Positions 30,467 to 38,982 of a stretch of DNA of 64,000 nt are shown one piece after another. A program made the translations under genes and the position numbers. The DNA is from Rhodanobacter sp. (GTDB lineage: Bacteria > Pseudomonadota > Gammaproteobacteria > Xanthomonadales > Rhodanobacteraceae). The stretch covers positions 1 to 64,000 of the forward strand of contig SCSE01000042.1 in the NCBI GenBank assembly GCA_004298015.1. The letters are read 5' to 3'. Each line of letters begins with the position of its first letter. The first letter of the stretch is position 1. The notes under the pieces were generated by a model. That model saw only the letters and a program-made list of their open reading frames with translations, did not search any database and was not told where the DNA came from.

Positions 30467-31018
30467 ATGCAGAACACTGAAGCACTCTCTTTTCGCGATG
30501 CGGGCGAAGCCGACGTACCGGCCATCGTGGTCCTGGTGCAGTCGGCCTATCGGGGCGAGGCCAGTCGCACCGGCTGGACCACCGAGGCCGATCTGCTGGA
30601 TGGTCAGCGGATCGATCCCGAAGGTGTGCTCGAGGTGATCGGCAAACCCGCCAGTCGCGTGCTGCTGGCCGAGCGTGGCGGTGAGCTACTCGCCTGCTGC
30701 CACATCGAGAAGCAGGGCGATGCCTGTTATTTCGGCATGTTCGCGGTGGCACCGCAGGGCCAGGGCAGTGGTGCCGGCAAGGCAACCCTGGCCGAAGCCG
30801 AACGCATCGGCGGCGAAACCTGGCACTGCCGGGAGCTGCGGATGACGGTGATCGACGTGCGCGAGGACCTGATCAACTGGTACCAGCGGCGCGGTTATCG
30901 CCGCACCGGCGAGCACGCGCCGTTTCCCTACGGCGACGAGCGTTTCGGCATTCCCAAACGGGACGACTTGCGCTTTGCCTGGCTGGCCAAGTCGTTGCAG
31001 AAGGAGCACCTGGCATGA
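30467..31018 (+). CDS. GNAT-family N-acetyltransferase
   Basis: 183 residues. GNAT domain over residues 8-160: an N-terminal RDAGEADVPAIVVLVQSAYRGE, the acetyl-CoA loop APQGQGSGAGKATLAEAE near residue 97, and NWYQRRGYRRTGEHAPFPYGD at the C-terminal strand. The Rieske gene overlaps its stop by 4 bases (ATGA), so the pair is translated together. Substrate unknown; no Shine-Dalgarno stronger than GTTGATG is seen before the ATG. Confidence 0.82.
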   Translation: MQNTEALSFRDAGEADVPAIVVLVQSAYRGEASRTGWTTEADLLDGQRIDPEGVLEVIGKPASRVLLAERGGELLACCHIEKQGDACYFGMFAVAPQGQGSGAGKATLAEAERIGGETWHCRELRMTVIDVREDLINWYQRRGYRRTGEHAPFPYGDERFGIPKRDDLRFAWLAKSLQKEHLA

Positions 31019-31329
31019 GCGAGTGGATCAAGGTCGGCAGCCGCAGCGAGATCCTTCCCGGTGAATTCAAGGTGGTGTGGGACGGTGATGTGCCGATCGC
31101 GGTCTACAACATCGACGGTGCGCTGTATGCGATCGAGGACATCTGCACGCACGACGGCGGCGATCTGGCCGGTGGCGAGGTGCACGGCTTCGAGGTGGAG
31201 TGTCCGCGCCATGGCGCACGCTTCGATTTGCGCGGCGGAGCAGTGACCAAGCCGCCGGCGTATGAGCCGATCGCCAGCTTTCCGGTGCGCGAGGAAAACG
31301 GCGTCATCTGGACCCGCGACGACCGGTGA
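31015..31329 (+). CDS. Rieske-type [2Fe-2S] ferredoxin (NirD/BphF-like)
   Basis: 104 residues. Small soluble Rieske protein with cluster motifs CTHDGG (about residues 43-48) and CPRHGARFD (about 62-70), i.e. C-x-H and C-x2-H. Such proteins feed electrons to oxygenases or act in assimilatory nitrite reductase; here there is no oxygenase nearby. SufBCDS in the same window could mature it. It overlaps the GNAT gene and ends before a bidirectional hairpin. Confidence 0.88.
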   Translation: MSEWIKVGSRSEILPGEFKVVWDGDVPIAVYNIDGALYAIEDICTHDGGDLAGGEVHGFEVECPRHGARFDLRGGAVTKPPAYEPIASFPVREENGVIWTRDDR

Positions 31330-31335
31330 GGTCAC

Positions 31336-31360
31336 GCAGCGACGAAGCCGCCGTCGCTGC
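31336..31360. terminator. Bidirectional hairpin between Rieske and mipA-like genes
   Basis: GCAGCGACG / CGTCGCTGC, a perfect 9-pair stem with a 7-base loop, fills the gap between two convergent genes. No T-run follows, so its strength is uncertain. Confidence 0.5.
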
Positions 31361-31362
31361 TG

Positions 31363-32151
31363 CTACAGGTGATAGACGAACGCGACCGATTCGGTGAGCT
31401 GGGTGCGTGAGCCGTAGCGGGTCACCAGCGGACTGCGTGCCGCCTGCCCGAGAAGCCGGCCGTAGACCAGGGCGAGTGCCACGCCAGTGTGCTGGCTGGT
31501 CGGCACGAACAAGTCATATTCGAGTGACGCCAGTTCGCCACCGGCAGCGGGTTGCCATGGCGATACATTCAGGGCACTGGCCTGGGTGGGCGTGATGCCG
31601 AAAAAGCGGTTCATCGCGGCGCCGTTCATGGCTTGCCAGCTCAGGCTCAAGGAGTGGTGCAGCAGGCCCACCGATGGCAGCTCCCAGTCGGCATAGCCTC
31701 TGAAATAGGCGCCGGCGCCGTTGATGTCATGACTGAGGTCGGTACCGACATCGATGCGCCGGGTCAGTTGCCATTCCAGATACCCGCCGCCGGTGATCCG
31801 CGGCGGCAATGATGGAATCCGCCCGGCGAGCACGCCCAGATCGCCGCGCTGACGGCCCCATTGGTAGTTGCCGTAGATGCCGCCGTGCAGGACCGGACCG
31901 TGCAGCAGCTCGACCTGAAGTCCATTGAGGGTGGAGAAGCTGACGTGACCGGGCCAGTTGATATCGAGGTAGGGCACGGGATCGTTTTGATCGTCATTCG
32001 AACCGGGCCAGCTGGGCATGCGCTGCACGCCGGCACCGACGGCCAGGATCGGACTGTCGGCGGCGGCGAGGCCGGGCAAGGTCCACAGCGGGCCGGCCGT
32101 CATCAGCAACAGGCATACACGGCGGAAGGAGCGGGCGAGAGGGGGCGTCAT
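31363..32151 (-). CDS. MipA/OmpV-family outer-membrane protein
   Basis: 262 residues. A signal peptide (about 1-31, ending GLAAA) precedes a beta-barrel with alternating aromatic strands. Family marks are VGAGVQRMPSWPGSNDD at the mature N-terminus, PYLDINWP, and a C-terminal strand ending FVYHL with a terminal hydrophobic residue and aromatic spacing as BAM substrates have. In E. coli MipA scaffolds MltA and PBP1B; others act as porin-like proteins. The much longer frame upstream of ATG 32151 is antisense to the HAD gene. Confidence 0.8.
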   Translation of the reverse strand: MTPPLARSFRRVCLLLMTAGPLWTLPGLAAADSPILAVGAGVQRMPSWPGSNDDQNDPVPYLDINWPGHVSFSTLNGLQVELLHGPVLHGGIYGNYQWGRQRGDLGVLAGRIPSLPPRITGGGYLEWQLTRRIDVGTDLSHDINGAGAYFRGYADWELPSVGLLHHSLSLSWQAMNGAAMNRFFGITPTQASALNVSPWQPAAGGELASLEYDLFVPTSQHTGVALALVYGRLLGQAARSPLVTRYGSRTQLTESVAFVYHL

Positions 32152-32289
32152 GGGGTCGCAGCATAAGCGCTGCGCAGGCGGTTTGGCGTGATGGTGCAGA
32201 TTTCGCTCAGCCAACGTTCGGCCAGGGGAAAGGGCGCCGAAAGACAGTGTTCCTACCCTGCACGGCATCATTACCCGAGTGAACTCCAG

Positions 32290-32991
32290 ATGTCCGATCC
32301 TGGCTGGACCATCCTGTGCGACTTTGACGGCACCATTTCGGTCGAGGACGTGATCGATTCCCTGCTCGACCGCTTCGGCCGTCCGGGTTGGGAAGTGCTG
32401 GAGCAGGATTGGCGCGCCGGGCGCATCGGTTCGCGTGAATGCATGGCCGGTCAGGTCGATCTGTTGAAGATGACCCGTGCCGAGCTGGACGCCCATCTGG
32501 CCGGGCTGTGGATCGACCATGCGTTTCCCGGCTTCGTTGCCAGGGCACGCGAGCTGCAGGTGCCGATCCGCGTGGTCAGCGATGGCCTGGATTACGCGAT
32601 TCACCAGATCCTCGGGCGCTACGGCCTGGACGACCTGCCGCTGGCGGCCAACCACCTGGCACCGGCCGAGCCGCCGAAGCAGTGGCAGCTGAGCTCGCCG
32701 TTTCAGGCCGAAGGCTGCCGCAGCGGCACCTGCAAATGTGCCTGCGTGGCACAGGCGGGCGAGAGCGGCGCGCGCACCTTGCTGATTGGCGACGGTGCCT
32801 CGGATTTCTGTGCCGCCGATCATGTTGATTTCGTTTTCGCCAAGCATCGCCTGATCGAGCATTGCCGTGCCGCCGGCATCGACTACGTGCCGATCACCGG
32901 CTTCGAGGATGCCCTCGAACTGCTGCCCAAGCTGCTCGATGGCAGTCTGGTCAGTCACGCCCATCACGAGCCTGCCGCCGCGGCGGCCTGA
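32290..32991 (+). CDS. HAD-family phosphatase (MtnX/phosphoserine-phosphatase-like)
   Basis: 233 residues. HAD motif I CDFDGTISVEDV near residue 10 (DxDGT), motif II VSDG near residue 98 and motif IV region LIGDGASDFCAADHVDFVFAK, as in MtnX and SerB. A CRSGTCKC stretch near residue 140 is shared with MtnX-like enzymes. It is followed after 50 bases by the aminotransferase at 33042 in the same direction. The two probably form a unit, perhaps acting on a phosphorylated amino- or keto-acid, but no other methionine-salvage genes are present, so MtnX function is not supported. Confidence 0.8.
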   Translation: MSDPGWTILCDFDGTISVEDVIDSLLDRFGRPGWEVLEQDWRAGRIGSRECMAGQVDLLKMTRAELDAHLAGLWIDHAFPGFVARARELQVPIRVVSDGLDYAIHQILGRYGLDDLPLAANHLAPAEPPKQWQLSSPFQAEGCRSGTCKCACVAQAGESGARTLLIGDGASDFCAADHVDFVFAKHRLIEHCRAAGIDYVPITGFEDALELLPKLLDGSLVSHAHHEPAAAAA

Positions 32992-33041
32992 ACGACGCTC
33001 TCCCGCAGGCTTTTCACGAACTTCATTCCCCGGAACACACC

Positions 33042-34442
33042 ATGAAAATCGACAAGACCGCCGCCGGCTTCATCGACGACGCGCAACTGCTTGCGGACGA
33101 GGCCAGGTACAGCTCGTTCGGCGACACCGTGCACTACGTGGACCCGCCGAAGATCTTTCGTCACGGCGAGGGCAGCTACATGTTCGACACCGCCGGTACG
33201 CCGTTCCTGGATTTGCAGATGTGGTACTCGGCGGTCAACTTTGGCTACGGCAACAAGCGCCTCAACAACGTGCTGAAAGAGCAGATCGACCGGTTGCCGC
33301 AAGTGGCGAGCCAGTATTTGCACCAGACCCGCATCGAGCTGGCCAAGACGGTGGCGCTGGACGCGAAGAAGAAGTTCGGCCTCGACGGGCGCGTGCACTT
33401 CAATGTCGGTGGTGCGCAGGCGATCGAGGATTCGCTGAAGATCGTACGCAACGCGCGTAACGGCAAGAGCCTGATGTTCGCCTTCGAGGGCGGTTACCAC
33501 GGACGCACCCTGGGCGCCTCGGCGATCACCTCCAGCTACCGCTACCGCCGCCGCTTCGGCCATTTCGGCGAGCGTGCGATGTTCCTGCCGTTTCCGTATC
33601 CGTTCCGTCGCCCCAAGGGCATGACGCCGGAGGAGTACTCGGACAGCTGCGTGAACCAGTTCGCCCGCCTGTTCGAGACCGAATACAACGGTGTCTGGGA
33701 CCCGAAGACCAACCAGGCCGAGTACGCGGCGTTCTACGTCGAGCCGATCCAGGGCACCGGCGGCTACGTGATTCCGCCGATGGGCTTCTTCAAGGGCCTG
33801 AAGAAAGTGCTCGACCAGTACGGCATCCTGATGGTGGTCGACGAAATCCAGATGGGTTTCTGGCGTACCGGCAAGCTGTGGTCGATCGAGCATTTCGGCG
33901 TGACCCCGGACGTGCTGGTGTTCGGCAAGGCACTGACCAACGGCCTGAATCCGCTGTCGGGGTTGTGGGCCCGCGAGGAGCTGATCAATCCGACCGTGTT
34001 CCCGCCCGGTTCGACCCACTCCACCTTCAACTCCAACCCGCTGGGTACCTCGCTGGGGCTGGAAGTGATCAAGATGGGTTACGAGCTGGACTACGAGACC
34101 AGCGTGCCGAAGAAGGGTGCGCATTTCCTCGAAGGCCTGCGCGACCTGCAGAAGCGCCACAAGGAAATCGGCGATGTCGATGGCCTGGGCCTGGCGCTGC
34201 GTGCGGAGATCTGCACCGACGATGGCTTCACGCCGAACAAGGCATTGCTGGACACGATGGTCGACATCGGCCTGGCCGGCGACCTGGAGCACAACGGCAA
34301 GAAGATCGGCCTGGTGCTCGACGTGGGCGGCTGGTACAAGAACGTGATCACCTTCGCGCCGTCGCTGGAGATCACCCATGAGGAGATCGATCTGGCGATC
34401 GCGCTGCTCGACCAACTGCTGACCAAAGCCAAGAAGGGCTGA
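33042..34442 (+). CDS. Class III pyridoxal-phosphate aminotransferase
   Basis: 466 residues. PLP fold type I. Marks are VHFNVGGAQAIEDSLKIVR, EGGYHGRTLGASAITSS (phosphate/ring contact), VEPIQGTGGYVIPP, the Asp of VVDEIQMGFWRTG and the PLP lysine in LVFGKALTNGLNPLSGL. The family includes ornithine, GABA and beta-alanine aminotransferases. It is unusually long for this group and has insertions such as PFPYPFRRPKGMTPEEYSDS. Product specificity not predictable. Downstream is a REP repeat and then the convergent ketosynthase gene, so any coupling with that set is by position only. Confidence 0.88.
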   Translation: MKIDKTAAGFIDDAQLLADEARYSSFGDTVHYVDPPKIFRHGEGSYMFDTAGTPFLDLQMWYSAVNFGYGNKRLNNVLKEQIDRLPQVASQYLHQTRIELAKTVALDAKKKFGLDGRVHFNVGGAQAIEDSLKIVRNARNGKSLMFAFEGGYHGRTLGASAITSSYRYRRRFGHFGERAMFLPFPYPFRRPKGMTPEEYSDSCVNQFARLFETEYNGVWDPKTNQAEYAAFYVEPIQGTGGYVIPPMGFFKGLKKVLDQYGILMVVDEIQMGFWRTGKLWSIEHFGVTPDVLVFGKALTNGLNPLSGLWAREELINPTVFPPGSTHSTFNSNPLGTSLGLEVIKMGYELDYETSVPKKGAHFLEGLRDLQKRHKEIGDVDGLGLALRAEICTDDGFTPNKALLDTMVDIGLAGDLEHNGKKIGLVLDVGGWYKNVITFAPSLEITHEEIDLAIALLDQLLTKAKKG

Positions 34443-34474
34443 TGTCGAAGGGCGTGCCCAACGGCCACGCCCTC

Positions 34475-34548
34475 GTAGGAGCGCACCCTGTGCGCGATGG
34501 CTCTTGGCCATGTCGCCGAAAAGCATCGCGCACAGGGTGCGCTCCTAC
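34475..34548. repeat. REP/BIME-type palindromic repeat, copy 2
   Basis: Two perfect 25-base inverted arms (34475-34499 and 34524-34548) with the same GTAGGAGC head as copy 1 (6074-6150). The inner hairpin here is GCGCAC-CCT-GTGCGC instead of GCCCAC-CCT-GTGGGC: the two changes compensate, preserving the pairing. The 24-base loop is unrelated except at its end (GGC..CGAAAAG). It stands between convergent genes. Confidence 0.88.
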
Positions 34549-34561
34549 ACGGTTGGCGTGG

Positions 34562-35794
34562 TCACGGCGCGTGTTTGAGCGCCAGCACGGCGTTGAGACC
34601 ACCGAACGCAAACGAATTGCTGAGCGCGGCGCGCACCGGCATCTCGCGGGCGACATTCGGCACATAGTCGAGATCGCAGGCCGGATCGGGCTGATCGAGA
34701 TTGGCCGTCGGCGGTACCACGCTGTCGCGCAGCGCACCGATTACCGCCACCAGCTCGAGCGCGCCCGACGCGCCCAGCGCATGGCCGTGCATCGACTTGG
34801 TCGAGGACACCGCAAGCCGGTCGGCCTGCGCGCCGAAGGCGAGGCGGATCGCCCGGGTTTCGGTGCTGTCGTTGGCGACCGTGCCGGTGCCATGGGCGTT
34901 GACGTAGTCGACGTCCTCCGGGTTCAGGCCGGCATCGTCCAGCGCCTGGCGCATCGCGGCGGCAGCACCATCAGCGCTGGGCGACACGATGTCGGTGGCA
35001 TCCGCCGTCATCCCGCTGCCGGCAAGCTCGGCGAGGATCGTGGCGCCGCGTGCCCGGGCATGCTCGAGAAGTTCCAGCACGAAGATGCCGGCGCCTTCGC
35101 CGAGCACCAGGCCACGACGGTTGGCGCTGAACGGGCGGCAGGTTTCGTCGGCGAGCACGCGCATCGCTTCCCACGCACGCATCGCGCCGTAGGTGATGCA
35201 GGCTTCGGTACCGCCGGCGACCGCGACGTCGGCCAGGCCGAAACGGATCATCTGCGCGGCCTGGATGATCGCGTGGTTGGCCGAGGCGCAGGCACTGGCG
35301 ACGGCGAACGTGGGGCCACGCAAGCCATACGCAATACTGATCTGGCTGGCCGAGGCATTGGTCATCAGCCGCACGATGCTCAGTGGGTGCACGCGCTGAG
35401 CATTGTCCGCGTACAGCCGCTTGCTCTGCTCGTCCTGGGTGGTCTCGCCGCCGACGCCGGTCCCCACGATGACGGCGGTTCGCAGGCCGAGTGCGTTGTC
35501 GCCGAAGTCCAGGCCGGACTGGCCGATCGCCTCACGCGCCGCATGCAGGGCGAACTCGGAGGTGCGGTCCAGCAGTGGCAGGGTGCGTTCGTCGATATGT
35601 GCGGCGGGATCGAAGCTGGCCGGTACCTGCGCCGCGATTTTCACCTTCAGCCGTGCCGCGTCCGGATGGCGCAGCGGGCCGATGCCGCTGCGTCCTTCGC
35701 GCAAGCCTTGCCACAAGGTTTCGGCGCCGGCACCGAAGGGGCTGATCGCCCCCATGCCGGTGATCACCACCCGGCGTGTCGACAGATTCGGCAT
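34562..35794 (-). CDS. Beta-ketoacyl-ACP synthase (FabF/KS-like)
   Basis: 410 residues. It opens VVITGMGAISPFGAGAETLWQGL. The elongating-KS triad is complete: Cys169 in ASACASANHAI, His in NAHGTGTVAND and His in KSMHGHALGASGA. The length and sequence style are FabF-like, but its partner is a dedicated ACP encoded immediately upstream (start and stop share one base). It is therefore probably not the housekeeping FabF but a KS of a special acyl-chain pathway. It is leftward, back-to-back with the N-acyltransferase/arginase-like pair. Confidence 0.85.
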   Translation of the reverse strand: MPNLSTRRVVITGMGAISPFGAGAETLWQGLREGRSGIGPLRHPDAARLKVKIAAQVPASFDPAAHIDERTLPLLDRTSEFALHAAREAIGQSGLDFGDNALGLRTAVIVGTGVGGETTQDEQSKRLYADNAQRVHPLSIVRLMTNASASQISIAYGLRGPTFAVASACASANHAIIQAAQMIRFGLADVAVAGGTEACITYGAMRAWEAMRVLADETCRPFSANRRGLVLGEGAGIFVLELLEHARARGATILAELAGSGMTADATDIVSPSADGAAAAMRQALDDAGLNPEDVDYVNAHGTGTVANDSTETRAIRLAFGAQADRLAVSSTKSMHGHALGASGALELVAVIGALRDSVVPPTANLDQPDPACDLDYVPNVAREMPVRAALSNSFAFGGLNAVLALKHAP

Positions 35795-36066
35795 CAGTCG
35801 CTTCCTTCGCCCGCCGCGGCCTTGTCGTCGAGGGCCTTTTGCACGGCATCGACCAGACTTTGCGCCGTATCGCTGTCAAAATTGGCGCCCTGCTGGTCGG
35901 GAAAGTTGATGTTGAAATGTTCCTCGATATCGAAAATCACCTCGATCGCCTCCAGCGATTCGATACCGAGATCCTTCAGCGTGGACTCGGGCTTGATGGT
36001 ATTCACCTCGATCTTGGCCTGTTTGGCGATGATCTCGAATACCTGTTGCTGGGTCGTATCGTTCAT
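35794..36066 (-). CDS. Acyl carrier protein
   Basis: 90 residues. Four-helix ACP with the phosphopantetheine site Ser37 in the GIESLEA motif (instead of the DSL of fatty-acid AcpP), followed by EVIFDIEEHFNINFPDQ in helix II/III. It ends in an Asp/Ala/Gly tail. Start ATG 36066. The shared-base overlap with the KS gene implies a matched pair. A divergent gene starts at 36135, so about 68 bases hold both promoters. Confidence 0.92.
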   Translation of the reverse strand: MNDTTQQQVFEIIAKQAKIEVNTIKPESTLKDLGIESLEAIEVIFDIEEHFNINFPDQQGANFDSDTAQSLVDAVQKALDDKAAAGEGSD

Positions 36067-36134
36067 GATGATCAGGTTCCTGGCGGCACACGACTATGTT
36101 TCGCACCGTCTAGTCTAGGCAAATTTGCTTGCTC

Positions 36135-37205
36135 ATGCCTTTCATTTCTCAATTGGAGCCGGACGCGCTGCTCGACGCGTTCATGGTGCAACCGCCGATC
36201 GGCTTCAGTGTGGAGCGGTCGCCGCAAGGTATGCCGTGCTTCGTCGCGCCGTTCAATTTGTTGACCACGGCGGACGACGAGCTGCGTCGGCGTATCAGCG
36301 GGCTGCCGTTGTATCGCTGGTGGGGTCGCCTGCTGCAGTGGCGCACACGCTTCGCCGGCAGCACCGTGACGGAATACGCGCCACTGCCGGCGACGGTGGC
36401 GCCTGCCGAGCTTGCGGCTGGCCTGAAACATGCCTATGGACGGGAGTGCAAGCTGCTGATCGTGAAGGACATCGCACAGGATTCGCCGCTGCTCGACGAG
36501 GCGCAGAACCGGCACGCCGCCGAATTGGTCCGCGCCTGTGAGGCCGAGGGCTACGTGTTGCTGGAAGGGCAGGCGTTGGCCTGGGTGCCGGTCGACTTCA
36601 GTGACGACGATGACTACCTGATGCGGCTGTCCTCCGGACGCCGGAAGAATATCCGGCGCAAGCTGCGTTCGCGCGCCAACCTGGAGATCGAGGCGGTGCC
36701 TGCCGGCGATGCGCGTTTCCACGATATTGCCACGCTGGCCGAATTTTATGCGTTGTTCGACAACGTCTACGCGCAGAGCGAGATTCATTTCGACCGCCTC
36801 AGCGCCGCTTTTTTCCGTCGCCTGCTGCAGGATGCCGACAGTGGCGGGGTGGTGTTCGTCTACCGTCATGCCGGGCAGATGATCGGCTGGAACCTCTGCT
36901 ACGAGCACGCTGGCAAGCTGATCGACAAGTACGTCGGCTTCGCCTATCCGCAGGCTCGCGAGCACAACCTGTATTTTGTCAGCTGGATGCACAACCTCGG
37001 CTATGCGCGCGAACGCGGCCTCAGCCATTACGTGGCGGGATGGACCGATCCGGAGGTCAAGGCCTTCCTCGGTGCGCAGATGACCTTCACGCGACATGCG
37101 GTATATGCACGCAATCCGTTATTGCGATGGCTGCTGCGCCGCCTCGGCAGTCATTTCGAGAGCGACCGCCATTGGCAGCAGGCGCAGGGGGCAGACCATG
37201 AATAA
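36135..37205 (+). CDS. Predicted N-acyltransferase (GNAT/FemAB-like, COG3146 type)
   Basis: 356 residues. The C-terminal half (about 150-320) has the Acetyltransf_6 / peptidoglycan-bridge-like GNAT fold: RRKNIRRKLRSR, FYALFDNVYAQSEIHFDRLS, VFVYRHAGQMIGWNLCYEHAGKLIDKYVGFAY and a final LSHYVAGWTDPEVKAFLGA. Proteins of this family are predicted to pass acyl or aminoacyl groups to amines. ATG 36135 is preceded only by a weak Shine-Dalgarno sequence. It overlaps the next gene by 8 bases. Its position opposite the KS-ACP pair suggests that it uses the acyl-ACP made there; this is inference. Confidence 0.75.
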   Translation: MPFISQLEPDALLDAFMVQPPIGFSVERSPQGMPCFVAPFNLLTTADDELRRRISGLPLYRWWGRLLQWRTRFAGSTVTEYAPLPATVAPAELAAGLKHAYGRECKLLIVKDIAQDSPLLDEAQNRHAAELVRACEAEGYVLLEGQALAWVPVDFSDDDDYLMRLSSGRRKNIRRKLRSRANLEIEAVPAGDARFHDIATLAEFYALFDNVYAQSEIHFDRLSAAFFRRLLQDADSGGVVFVYRHAGQMIGWNLCYEHAGKLIDKYVGFAYPQAREHNLYFVSWMHNLGYARERGLSHYVAGWTDPEVKAFLGAQMTFTRHAVYARNPLLRWLLRRLGSHFESDRHWQQAQGADHE

Positions 37206-38076
37206 CCTCACCACAAGGCCGGTTGTGCTCGATATCGACCACTCGGTCGGGCCATTGCCTGGCCGCCTGGTATTGCCGCTCGAACACTGGCAGGAATCGA
37301 TACGTTTCGGCTGTTCACTGCCGATCATGCGACGCTTTCGCCAGATGCTCGACGAACTGTTGCCAGCACAGTACGGCACCGTGTTCATGGGCAGCGGCGA
37401 CTTCCATCACCTGAGCTGGCCGTTGATCGCGCGGCTGCAACCGCATTCGCCGTTTCAGGTGGTGGTACTGGACAACCATCCGGACAACATGCGCTTTCCG
37501 TTCGGCGTGCATTGCGGCTCCTGGGTCCGCAAGGTGGCGATGCTGCCGCAGGTCGAGCATGTGCACGTGCTCGGCATCACCTCGGCCGATATTGGCGGTG
37601 GCCATGCCTGGGAGAATTATCTGGCGCCGTTGTGGCGCAAGAAGCTGACGTACTGGAGCATGGGGGTCGATACCGGCTGGTCGCGTCGACTGGGTCTGGG
37701 TCACGCATTCAAGGGGTTCGATACGCCCGACGCCCTGGTCGATGCCTTCGTCGAGCAACAACGCGAGCATGCGCTGGCGAGCTATCTGTCGATCGACAAG
37801 GACGCGTTTGCGCCGGAAGTGGCGCATACCAACTGGGACCAGGGACGGCTGTTGAGAGGCCATGCGCGTGCCCTGATCGACAGTCTGCGTCATCGTCTGA
37901 TCGGCAGCGACATCAATGGCGAGGTCTCGCATTACGCCTACCACAGCTGGTGGAAACGCCAGTTGTCCGCGATGGATGAGCAACCGGCGGTCGATCCGGC
38001 CGAGCTCGCCGGCTGGCAGGCACAGCACCATGCGCTCAACCTGGAATTGCTGGAGGCGATTGCGGCGAAGTCGTGA
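37198..38076 (+). CDS. Arginase-fold (ureohydrolase-like) metalloprotein
   Basis: 292 residues. It resembles arginases only at the metal-binding blocks: GSGDFHHLSW (for GGDHS), VVLDNHPDNM (DxHxD) and SIDKD (DxD). All ligands for a binuclear manganese site therefore appear present although the rest of the protein is divergent. Relatives include UPF0489-type arginase-like proteins. It overlaps the N-acyltransferase gene, so they form a pair, presumably acting on the same guanidino- or amide-containing substrate. Real arginase activity is not established. Confidence 0.68.
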   Translation: MNNLTTRPVVLDIDHSVGPLPGRLVLPLEHWQESIRFGCSLPIMRRFRQMLDELLPAQYGTVFMGSGDFHHLSWPLIARLQPHSPFQVVVLDNHPDNMRFPFGVHCGSWVRKVAMLPQVEHVHVLGITSADIGGGHAWENYLAPLWRKKLTYWSMGVDTGWSRRLGLGHAFKGFDTPDALVDAFVEQQREHALASYLSIDKDAFAPEVAHTNWDQGRLLRGHARALIDSLRHRLIGSDINGEVSHYAYHSWWKRQLSAMDEQPAVDPAELAGWQAQHHALNLELLEAIAAKS

Positions 38077-38260
38077 GGCGGGCGATTTTCACAGCTTCTC
38101 CGGGGTCATCATGATCTGGCCAGGCCCGGCGGACGGTGTCCGGCTTACGCCGCGGCGGAACACGGGCTTACAGACGACCCGGATTGGCCCACAGCGCGCC
38201 GCCGGCACGGGTGTGCGGCGGCTCGCAGCAGGCGGGCGATTTTTCACAGCCTCTCAGGGT
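38076..38260. repeat. 31-base near-identical direct repeat flanking the lpxH 3' end
   Basis: AGGCGGGCGATTTTCACAGC... (38076-38106) recurs at 38230-38260 as AGGCGGGCGATTTTTCACAGC... with one inserted T and few mismatches. One copy covers the end of the arginase-like gene and the other the last codons of lpxH. The 120 bases between hold no gene. It looks like a local duplication of the lpxH 3' end. Confidence 0.6.
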
Positions 38261-38982
38261 AGCGGCAAGCCGGACAATAGCTTGCGCTCCTGGTCGGCCC
38301 GCAATACCGAGCCTTGCGTATACCAGTCGCCCAGCACGATGCGCTCGGCCGGCTTTCCGTTGAGTTGCAGCTCATGTATCGCGGGGCGATGGGTATGGCC
38401 GTGAATCAGCCGGGTCACTCCCGCTGCCTGCATGGCTTCGGCGACGGCGGCGGCATTCACGTCCATGATGGTTTCGATGCTGTTGCCGGTGTGCTGCTGG
38501 CTGTCCTGGCGAGCCTTGGCAGCGAATGCGCGGCGTGCGTCCAGCGACATCGACAGGATCTGCTGCTGCCATTGCGCCGTGCGCACCTGCCGCCGAACGG
38601 CCTGGTAGGCGACGTCGTCGGTGCACAGCACATCGCCGTGCATCAGCAGGGTCGCCTGACCCTGGATATCGTGCACGGTGCCATCGGCGAGCAGGTCCAT
38701 GCCGGCGCGCCGGGCAAAGGTCTCACCGAGTAGAAAGTCGCGGTTGCCGGCGATGAAATACACCGGCACGCCGGCGTCGCGCACGGCGCGGGTGGCCCGG
38801 GCAATACGTTGTGGCAGCTCGGCGTCGTCGTCGTCGCCGATCCAGGCCTCGACCAGGTCGCCGAGGATATACAGCGCCTCGGCGCGCCGCACGTCGTCGC
38901 CAGCGAGAAATGCCTCGAACAGTCGGGTGATCTGCGGGCGGCTGTCGTCGAGGTGGAGGTCGGCGATGAACAGCGTGGTCAT
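38254..38982 (-). CDS. lpxH: UDP-2,3-diacylglucosamine diphosphatase
   Basis: 242 residues. Calcineurin-like phosphoesterase of lipid A synthesis at the inner membrane. All metal motifs are present: FIADLHLDD (DxH), LGDLVEAWIGDDD (GD), GNRDFLLG (GNRD), LLMHGDVLCTDD (HGD) and HGHTHRPAIHE (GHTH). The cyclophilin gene upstream overlaps the start by 4 bases. Typical LpxH length. Confidence 0.94.
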   Translation of the reverse strand: MTTLFIADLHLDDSRPQITRLFEAFLAGDDVRRAEALYILGDLVEAWIGDDDDAELPQRIARATRAVRDAGVPVYFIAGNRDFLLGETFARRAGMDLLADGTVHDIQGQATLLMHGDVLCTDDVAYQAVRRQVRTAQWQQQILSMSLDARRAFAAKARQDSQQHTGNSIETIMDVNAAAVAEAMQAAGVTRLIHGHTHRPAIHELQLNGKPAERIVLGDWYTQGSVLRADQERKLLSGLPLP

